Of a DNA stretch of 64,000 bases, positions 56,494 to 64,000 are shown in pieces. Source of the DNA: Cordilura impudica. Taxonomy: Eukaryota; Arthropoda; Insecta; Diptera; Scathophagidae. The DNA lies in the NCBI GenBank assembly GCA_963682025.1, contig OY821520.1, positions 183,763,036-183,827,035 on the forward strand, in the 5' to 3' direction. The notes beneath the pieces are model-generated. The model worked only from the letters and a program-made list of their open reading frames with translations. It did no database searches and had not been told where the DNA came from. Position numbers and translations under genes: made by a program. How positions within the stretch are numbered: the first letter of the stretch is position 1; each line of letters starts with the position of its first letter.

Positions 56494-56748
56494 ATTTTAA
56501 TAACAATAAATTTTTAAATTTGTTTTAAATTTTTATTTGTTTTGTAATGAAAACAATAAATTAATCAATAAAACCATGAATTATAGCAATGTGTTTTGTT
56601 TTACAGTAATATTTTATAGAAATTTACTTAAGTTAATTAATTTTATTTGATGACGATTTTTTGACGATTATTTTTTTTTAAATGACGATTTTGACGATTT
56701 GTTCTTCCCAATTTGACGATTTTTCACCAAAATGGTTTGGCAGCACTG

Positions 56749-56756
56749 ATCGTAAG
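56749..56756. repeat. hAT target-site duplication, right
   Basis: ATCGTAAG, identical to 53858-53865. Confidence 0.85.
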
Positions 56757-56936
56757 AGTTCCATCATTTCAAGATTAACTGAAATATCTTAGAAGAAAAG
56801 TTTACTTTTATTTTTAGATATATTCACTATCTTAAATGTAACCTTTGGAGTTCTAGATTTTAATTGATCAATAAGTCTTGAAATATTAACGTTATACAAA
56901 ACTATAGGGGGGCAATAAAATTTCTTCCTTAATAAT

Positions 56937-57106
56937 TATACCCTATACCACTATGCGGTTTGGGTATAATGACTTTGCATATTTGACCTAGACCCATCTT
57001 TTATTATACGGATCAACTCAGAATCACTTTGATTTAGCGATGTCCGTCCGTCGTCTGTGTGTCCATGTAAATCTTGGTTTAGACCGACTATAATTTTCTT
57101 ACTTGT
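56937..57106 (-). mobile_element. Short INE-1-like copy inside the LINE
   Basis: Only about 170 bp: TATACCCTATACCACTATGC, ATTTAGCGATGTCCGTCCGT, TGTGTGTCCATGTAAATC, then straight to TTTAGACCGACTATAATTTT and TTACTTG. Roughly 600 bp of the middle is missing. It interrupts the LINE ORF1 between two coding pieces. Confidence 0.7.
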
Positions 57107-57385
57107 TTTTTGGTTATCTTTGATTTTGAAATAATTTTATCGTCTATTTTGTTATCATTGTTTCCAGAGAAAGAAGCGTTTTGTTTTATAGATGAATTTG
57201 CAGAAACTTTATCAGGTGGTAACTTACATATGTTTATTACCATTAAGTATTGGCGGATTATCTTCCATTATTGATTAATAAATTCGTCAAAAAGAATTAA
57301 TAAATTTATATTTATATTCCAAAGAAATATTTTCAAATATTTATTTCAAATACGTCTGCTTTCTTTCAATGTTGAAGTAAAACTC

Positions 57386-57400
57386 TCAAATATGAGTTCA
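57386..57400. repeat. Target-site duplication of the nested LINE, right
   Basis: TCAAATATGAGTTCA, the partner of 49225-49239. Confidence 0.85.
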
Positions 57401-57734
57401 GAATGAAAAATAAAAATGGTGATGTCAACAAGTATTTGATTTTATGTTTTTTGTTTCTTAATATTTTTATTGAAATTTTTGTTTTGATGGATGATATTCG
57501 AAAAAGGTTTATTTTTGAATCTCTTCGCATTCCTTGTAATTCGAGTCCATCAACGATTTTGACAGCATTTCTTTATAAAAAAACTAATGCAGTGGTTATG
57601 ATGAGGTTATTTTAGGGAGAGTTTTAAATTCCAACAGTGTCATTAGTTAAATTTAAATGTTATTTCTTTGGCTAGTTTCTCGGATTAGTTTCCTTTAAAA
57701 TTGCGGATAGAATTTTAAAATTTTGTATTTTTTT
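57401..57734. other. AT-rich intronic DNA
   Basis: A 70-codon open frame at 57403-57615 has no recognisable motif and I do not support it as an exon. Nothing else seen. Confidence 0.35.
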
Positions 57735-58240
57735 TTTATTTTCCAATACAAAGTAAATATAAAATGTCATATATGTTCAGTACTGTAACTGCAGTGCTGC
57801 TAGTCCATCAGATAACAATGTGAGTAATCAGATAATAAATGAGCAGTATATGATTAGTGGGCGTGGCGGCTCCTACAGCAAAAATATGAAGTACTATGGT
57901 AGCGTCAGTTTTGAAACTTTTGTTAAGCACATCGTGGAATATATATGGGTTGATTCGCAAAATTGCAAAATCGGCAATATCAAAAATCACCAAAAACAAA
58001 AAACTTCTAAACAAAAAATTGGCAAGTCAAGAATTTCTGCAATTAAAAATCGCTAAAATAAGAAATTACGAAATGAAATTCTAAGTGTTGACGGATTTAG
58101 TGTGTAACATTCATGATTTTTTCATGGGCAGCTATATTTTGTTTGCTCTAAAGTTGGAATGCCGAAAAATTTAATAATATTTGCATCGAATGAAAAAACA
58201 AAAACTTTTGTAGATCAGCAAGCATTGAAATAAAGAAATA
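57735..58240 (+). repeat. Family A Helitron-like fragment
   Basis: Shares AATACAAAGTAAATATAA, TTAGTGGGCGTGGCGGC, AAATATGAAGTACTATGGTA and the segment GGGCAGCTATATTTTG ... AATGCCGAAAAATTTA with 6340-6500 and 39982-40190. Both ends are missing. Confidence 0.5.
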
Positions 58241-58261
58241 TAAAATAAATAAAATAAAATT

Positions 58262-58357
58262 TTTAATTGTACCCTACAACTTCGTAGGGAAAATTGATTA
58301 TGAAAATATACATGTCAATAATAGTCGGTAAGTCGTAGCGAAGCACGACAGGGCATA
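58262..58357 (+). repeat. Possible Helitron-like 3' terminus (family D)
   Basis: Two hairpins, CCCTACAACTTCGTAGGG and GTCGTAGCGAAGCACGAC (about 58332-58349), are followed by AGGGCATATTAG and T. The layout matches a Helitron 3' end except that the terminal CTAG reads TTAG. Confidence 0.35.
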
Positions 58358-58359
58358 TT

Positions 58360-59065
58360 AGTAATATTACAAAATTATCTAACTAAAAAACTCTTGGCAA
58401 AGGGAGCTAAAAATATTTTTAAAGAGAATCATAAACCATTATGACCCGAATTTTTTATTAATTTCAAAACAAATTCAGTTAATAAAAATTATAATAAAAG
58501 CAAAGGCTCAAATAGCAGAGCCTAAATTGTTTAGTGATCGTCTAAATAAAATAGAGCCTAGCTCAAGACCATATAAGAAAATTTGTTTAAATATTTGGAT
58601 ATAAAATATGTAAATAAGTAATGGTGTCAAAATAACAAATACTGACGAGATGTTATTGACGAGATGTTATTGCAAAGATCATTTCTCTTCGATTTATGCA
58701 GGTTATTTGCTAGATATGTGTGTAGCATGTAACGGTCTATTTTGGTATTATAACGCTTTTTTGTAAGTATTTCTAGCGGTAGAATCCACTTTTTTTACGT
58801 CCTTTGTCTCGTCGTCTAGTGGGGGTATTTGAGACCATTGTTACTTAAACCTGAACCATGTAGCTACAACAAAAATAATTTGATTGTGCATGTTGTTGGT
58901 TTCAGAAGATGTACGACATAGATAGGATAGTAAAAGGAAGAGAAAATAATAATTTTACCGAAACCAGGAACTTTGTTGTTAAAATATGGCATGAGTTGTT
59001 GTCACACCGTAAGACCCCACCCAACCATGATAATGCAATCTTCAGCGAATAATGTTGTGCATGAT
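58360..59065. other. AT-rich DNA, nothing identified
   Basis: No supported gene or repeat. Confidence 0.35.
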
Positions 59066-59069
59066 CCCA

Positions 59070-59425
59070 AACGATATGCTTAACCTATTCGACCTGTAGA
59101 GTACGAAATTAAAACATTGAATTCTAAGCGAATCTCACAGTTCTCTAGACTAATATGTAATATATCATTCGATGGCTTGTTAAAACTTGGAACATTACTG
59201 TGTTTTCATAAAGTGATTTACACAAAACAGTCTGAATACCTATACAATAGATTAATCTTTTCAAGGTCTGACGGAGGAAACAAAATAAATACATTTCGCT
59301 TTAAAAAGGATATAACGAAAAAACACTTTTTCTTCAATGCTATTAACCTTTGGCGCCAACTTCCACCTAATATTCAAACCATAAGCAATGCAAGGCATTT
59401 CAAAATTGCAATATATTTATAACAT
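59070..59425 (+). pseudogene. C-terminal fragment of a CR1/Jockey-type LINE
   Basis: Frame from about 59117: SEYLYNRLIFSRSDGGNKIN, KHFFFNAINLWRQLPPNIQ, NARHFKIAI. It matches the last block of the LINE at 2870-3095 (YLFERLKFARS ... LWNQLP). RT core absent; 5' truncation is the likely cause. Confidence 0.65.
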
Positions 59426-59475
59426 CTTAGCACAATAATCTTATACAACTTTTATATGCAAAAATGCATTAACTT

Positions 59476-60281
59476 TTTATACCCTATACCACTATGTGGT
59501 TCGGGTATAATGACTTTGTGCTGCTGTTTTTGACAACCAAAAATATTCGTCCTAGACCCATCTTTAATTATACCGATCGACTCAGAATCACTTTTTGAAT
59601 CGAAATAGCAATGTCCGTCCGTCCGTCCGTCCGTCCGTCTGTGTGTCCATGTAAAGCTTGTAATCAAACTACAGGTCGCAAATATGAATATATTTTGATG
59701 AAATTTAGTATATAAGCTTCCATCGGCTATGGGATGAACGCTACTGAAATTGGTGAGAATCGGTCTATGCTCAGACCTAGCCCCCATACAAATGACCCCT
59801 ATGAAATCGACATAAATTGCCATAAGTTCCAAATTATCATATAGATCTCAGTCAAATTGGGTTTGTATGTGTTTATTACATCTACTAATCAGTATTTAAA
59901 AGATACTCCCTTTAGGAAAATTCTTAGTCATAGGCTCCATACAGAGCTGCTTCCCGATCTTCACTTAAATCTATTAAAAAACAAAAATATTGCACAGATT
60001 TTTCTCAAATTTGGTTTGTATATATTCTTTCAAAGTATAAGTGACTTTACCAAATATGGTCAGGATCGGTCCATGTTTCGATCTAGTCCCCATATAAATA
60101 TAGTATCCGATATGAACTTTTTCATATCTGCAGCGAAAAATATTAATAAAAATGCCACTCAAATTTGATTTATGCTTATTTGCTATATCCAATTAGTTGG
60201 ACCGAATAGATAGGATATCTTAACCATGGTATAGGGTATCGTATAGTCGGGCTAGACCGACTATAATTTTCTTACTTGTTT
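59476..60281 (-). mobile_element. INE-1-like element, full length
   Basis: Plus-strand edges are TTATACCCTATACCACTATG and GACCGACTATAATTTTCTTA. Contains a (GTCC)n run near 59614-59640. It closely matches 28861-29652 in reverse and faces the partial copy at 60425. Confidence 0.7.
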
Positions 60282-60424
60282 CTTTTTGATGTTGATGATT
60301 TGATGACATATTATTTGTTTTCAATTTTATTAAATGTAAACTTGTGGTCTTAATGTAGTTTTGATTTAACAATATCTTTTTAATAACATCTTCTTTAATT
60401 AACTTATTCTTTAAAATAATAAGT

Positions 60425-61015
60425 ATAATATTAATTTTTTTGGCTGCAGATATGAAAAAGTTCATATCGGATGCTATATCTATAAAGGGACTAGGTCCGA
60501 AAATGGACCGATCCTGATCATGTTTGGTAAAGTCTCTTGTATTTTGCAAAAATATATACAAACAAAATTTGAGAAGAATCAGTGCAATATTTTTGTTTTT
60601 TAATAGATTTAAGTGAAGATCGGGAAGCAGCTCTATATGTGGTCAAAGGGATCATTTTTAGACTACTCATTAGTGGATGTAATTAACGCATACAAACCCA
60701 ATTTGAGTAAAATCTATATGACAATTTGGATCTTATGGCAATTTATGTCGATTTCATATGGGTAATTTGTATGGGGGCTAGGTCTGAGCATGGACCGATT
60801 CTCACCAATTTCAATAGCGTTCATCCCATGGCCGATAAAAGTTTATATACCAAATTTCATCAAAATATATTCATATATTGTTAAATCAACTCAGAAAGTG
60901 ATTCTGATTCGATCGGTATAATTAAAGATGGGTCTAGGTCAAATATTTTTGGTTGTTACAAACAGCAGCACAAAGTCATTATACCCAAACCACATAGTGG
61001 TATAGGGTATAAAAA
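60425..61015 (+). mobile_element. INE-1-like element lacking its microsatellite
   Basis: Same family, plus orientation, without the palindromic end. Compared with 29430-29520, about 90 bp from TTCATATTTGCGACC to the end of the GGAC run are missing, leaving TTCATAT joined to ATTGTTAAATC. Ends GGTATAGGGTATAAAAA. Confidence 0.7.
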
Positions 61016-61130
61016 TTAATACACATAATCAGAAGTTATTAAAAATAGCTTATTTTTATGCTAATAATGAAGAGAGCGACGTATTTGAATTAAAGCATAA
61101 CAAATATGTATATGTATATGTATATATATT

Positions 61131-62457
61131 AGAGCGAAAAAAAATGAAAAAAGTGCCCCCTAGAAATCTACCTTGGTTTGTTTTATAACGACTCCCAAAA
61201 TATTTCTGGTCTATCGTTAACCCATTTTGAGCTGAACCGTTTTTAATAAAGTCTATTTCTTAGTTTTTTGAAAATATTTTAATTTTTTTCTAGGTCAATA
61301 TGGGTATAACATGATAGGCTTTTTCAAGACGCGTTCAACGGTATATAGAACATGTCCAAGCATGTCCTAAGTGTTATGATATTAAAAAAATATGTAATTT
61401 TTGATGGGTTTTGTATTAAAATTAGTTAATTAGAAAATCAAGACAACATTGAAAATAACATAAATTTGTTTATTTTCTATTTGTATAAACTTTATGTCAT
61501 CCAAAGTTTCAAAAATTGATGTATGCACCATGAACTTATTGTGAGGCATTTGAGTTTGATAAAAATTAAAATAATATAAATTAATTATTATAAAAACAAA
61601 TTTCATTTAAAAAATGGCTACAAAATTTTTTTTCTGCTAAAAAATTAGATAAAACTAAGCTACCAACGCAGTGCGCAATAACAGGGCAAACGTTTTTTAC
61701 AAGAGTACAAAATAAAATGATTGACATATCCAATTATTTTAAAATAACAATAAATGAGATTTTGGAAATATGGAATAATTATTTTTTTTAAACGCGAAAA
61801 AATCATGGCATTAAAGAAAACGTCTCTGTTTTTTTTTAATTTGGTCTGAAATTTATCTTGATGTCATTTAGAAACTAAATTCACTTCTTAATTTAATAAA
61901 CTCCAAATTCTGGTTTAAACTTACTCCGGAGCAGCGTGAGAAATGTATTAAATTAGAAAAATTCAATTTTTTTTCAAGAACTGAAATATACTTTAGAAAA
62001 GAAAAATTTTGATAACCATATTGCCTATGTTTAACCACATTGTTTCCAAGCCATTGGAAATTAGTTAAAATGCGAACTTATACGTATTAAGAAAAATAAA
62101 TAAATTAATGTTATTTTCAATCGAGTAATGTTTAAAAATATGTTCATTTGATTTTCTAATTGACTCATTTTAATACAAAACCCATCAAAAATTACATATT
62201 TTATTGAATACCACAACAGTTAGGACATGCTTGGACATGTTCTATACACCGTTGAACGCGTCTTGAAAAAACCTATCATGTTGTACCCATATTGACCTAG
62301 AAAACAATTAAAATATTTTCAAAAAACTAAGAAATAGACTTTATTAAAAACGGTTCAGCTCGGAATGGGTTAACGCTAGACCAGAAATATTTTGGGAATC
62401 GTTATAGAATAAACCAAGGTAGATTTCTAGGAGGGCACTTTTTTATTTTTTTTTTGT
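61131..62457. mobile_element. DNA transposon with about 330-bp inverted ends
   Basis: The left arm (about 61131-61467) and right arm (about 62100-62457) are imperfect inverted copies: AAAAAAGTGCCC edges, AGATTTCTAGGAGGGCAC versus GTGCCCCCTAGAAATCT, an ACATGTCCAAGCATGTCCTA block and TTTTGATGGGTTTTGTATTA. The interior of about 630 bp has a decayed frame (for example LDKTKLPTQCAITGQTFFTR) that I do not recognise. The target duplication is unclear. A single related arm is at 36840-37100. Confidence 0.65.
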
Positions 62458-62459
62458 GA

Positions 62460-64000
62460 TTTATTTTATTCATATAGATTAAAAACTTGTACCCAAAAAT
62501 TTGACGATGCGATACTCCGACTACATAAAACCTATTATGATAAGAACAATATATGATATGTCTATATAAGATTGACTTAATATTGATTAATTAAAGTAAA
62601 TAATAATAATTATTATTTATTTATTTATTTACTTAACGAAAATTTTATTTTTTAACGAAAATTTTAAATTACTTAAAAAAAACACAATGTATACATCGAA
62701 TAGACATGATGAAGTGAATCATTTAATATTCGTTAAAAAAAATAATTTATTAGAGCAACTCGAAACCTCTCAGTTACTTTTTATTTAGAACAGTGACGTT
62801 TTTATTTATAAAATTGTTATTTTTAAATATAAAATAATGGAATAATAAATGGCATTAATAATAAATAACATCTCCAACAATTATTATCTTCGTTTTTAAA
62901 ACTAATAAAAACTTACATTACTGGTTGAATTTTGTTGATGTAAACGCTTCCAACAGGAACCAGCTTAATTTTTCGTGAATAATATAGGGAACTAAAAGTA
63001 AAAATTTTTAATGTTAATCAGATTTGAAATTGTTTTACACGAGTGGGTTCTTTCCGAGAGTTCCGATAAGTAATTTCTTTACATCAAATTAATTGCCATT
63101 TGTTTTAGTATATTCCCTTTTGTAATCTTATTACCAGCTCTTATTCTAGCCTTTTCCATTTTCTGTTTTTCCTCTCTATCCTTTTTTTTTTTACCAAATT
63201 AACAAAAATCATACCGAATGATCAATTATTGCGAGACTGCATACTCTCAATTATTAACTGTCACTTTTATGATTATCGTTCTTATTCATTCTAAAAAAAA
63301 AAACCTTTGCCCCACTTTCCTTAATTATTTTTATTATTCTTGCAATTGTCAAATTGGCACGGTATAAACTAAGGAAATTGACACATTTTTCTTTTTTTCG
63401 TTTATGTCTGAGTGTTACATTCAATTTCGTTTGAATATTTGTATGTTGTTTTTGCTTAAAATTTATTTAATTTAATTTTTTTTAGCACATAGCAACGTTT
63501 CTTATATGTTTTGAAATCGTCCAGTAGTGTAAACTCACGTTAACCTTATTTTTGCTTCTATTTTTTAAAATTAGTGTGAAATTAATGAAAAAAAATTAAA
63601 AATATACTTTGAATATATATTTTTAAACTCATTTCATAGTTAATTATAAAGAAAATAAAATAAAAAAGATTTGGTACGAAGCTAGTTTCGATGTTGTTGT
63701 GTTGTTATTTTGGTAGTAATTAATATTATTGATTTTGCATGACTATATTTTGTTTTTATTTTATCTAATTTACTTTTTCCTTATGAAGATTTACACATTT
63801 TTCTAGAAGTCATAGTACTTCTTTGTGAATATCTTGGATTTTTTCGTTCTTCTCTAGCATCTATTCCTCTGAAGATTTTTGACTCAAAATTTTATATAAA
63901 GTATTTATTGCCCATATCTAAAAAGCTCTAAAATCTTTATATCGAGCCCATAGTTTCAAATATAACGTCTTTTGGCTCCCCTGAACATTTTGATTTTATG
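62460..64000. other. AT-rich DNA to the window end
   Basis: No exon of the channel gene, RNA gene or repeat end recognised. Confidence 0.4.

Larger units (their letters stand above)
53866..56748 (+). mobile_element. Complete hAT transposon
   Basis: 2883 bp between 8-bp duplications. The terminal inverted repeats are CAGCGCTGCCAAA and CAGTGCTGCCAAA (one mismatch in 13). About five TGACGATT motifs sit within 130 bp of each end, all in plus orientation; these may be transposase binding sites. Inside are one spliced transposase gene and a MITE (54090-54274). The host sequence is LINE ORF1, which reads through once the element is removed. Confidence 0.9.
53380..57268 (-). pseudogene. LINE ORF1 (gag-like), interrupted twice
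   Basis: RNA-binding nucleoprotein of the LINE. It starts MEDNPPILNGNK at 57268, continues SIKQNASFSGNNDNKIDD, is cut by the INE-1-like copy (56937-57106), resumes with APPIVLYNVNISRLIDQLKS, is cut by the hAT (53866-56748), and resumes with IPPVVLRGLYFSTD and LLVVSLNAGKRLADVN. Zinc knuckles follow: CHRCQKWDHSARNC, then CVKCIGSHGSGEC, with a third CxxC-like motif decayed. Two to three CCHC knuckles are typical of Jockey-type ORF1. A frameshift near 57225 and stops elsewhere make it non-functional. Confidence 0.75.
49240..57385 (-). mobile_element. Jockey-type LINE carrying three later insertions
   Basis: Minus-strand non-LTR retrotransposon. The 5' end is at 57385 and the 3' end at 49240, with a (TTTGAA)n tail after AATAAAAT. 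A 15-bp target duplication lies at both edges. It keeps gag-like ORF1 (start 57268) and ORF2 with endonuclease and reverse transcriptase, all decayed. Removing the insertions at 50236-51650, 53866-56748 and 56937-57106 leaves about 3.7 kb and restores contiguous protein homology across the hAT and INE-1-like sites. Because both duplications survive, the element is probably near full length apart from internal deletions. Confidence 0.85.

Noticed and set aside
57403..57615. Possible further exon of the channel gene
   Set aside because: No cap or pore motif of K2P channels and no clear splice sites. It lies just outside the LINE duplication but shows no homology that I can see.

Overview
This is an AT-rich insect nuclear segment, most likely from a higher fly (Diptera). 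The reasons are short GT-AG introns, many copies of INE-1/mini-me-like repeats carrying (GTCC)n microsatellites, Helitron-like non-autonomous elements, LINEs, a Penelope-like element and many DNA transposon relics. I could not search a database, so the organism call is an inference. Almost everything here is mobile DNA. The only convincing host gene is two exons (48036-48264 and 48455-48611) that look like the N-terminus and first membrane helix of a two-pore-domain (K2P) potassium channel. The rest of that gene must lie beyond the window, so 48612-64000 is probably one large transposon-filled intron.

Layout. 0.4-3.3 kb: decayed CR1/Jockey-type LINE (+). 3.3-5.2 kb: INE-1-like fragments. 5.6-6.95 kb: composite Helitron-like element. 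7.57-10.22 kb: 5'-truncated but uninterrupted LOA/I-type LINE with an 11-bp target duplication. 11.7-16 kb: relics of hAT, pogo-like and mariner-like transposases, with MITEs. 17.7-19.8 kb: two oppositely oriented Helitron-like copies around a 17-bp minisatellite array. 20.3-25.4 kb: Helitron end inside a second hAT relic, a G-rich-TIR MITE, another Helitron-like copy and a broken Tc1-like transposon with an intron. 25.7-29.65 kb: reversed CR1 relic, minisatellite array, Penelope-like 3' end and a full INE-1-like copy. 30-44 kb: sparse sequence with INE-1-like copies, Tc1/mariner relics and a second composite Helitron. 44-47.5 kb: 17-bp arrays interrupted by seven units of a 124-bp repeat. 48-48.6 kb: K2P exons.

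The most informative structure is 49.2-57.4 kb. A Jockey-type LINE on the minus strand is bounded by a perfect 15-bp target duplication and was later hit by three independent insertions: a Penelope-like element with a GIY-YIG nuclease and a hammerhead-like core, a complete hAT transposon (8-bp duplication, matching TIRs, spliced 660-residue transposase) and a short INE-1-like copy. The hAT itself contains a 185-bp MITE with perfect 35-bp arms. The insertion order can therefore be read directly. The window ends with an inverted pair of INE-1-like repeats and a 1.3-kb element with about 330-bp inverted ends.

The genes do not form an operon or a pathway. The shared theme is nested and repeated transposition into an intron-rich part of a host gene. 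Stretches not listed are AT-rich DNA in which I saw nothing interpretable.
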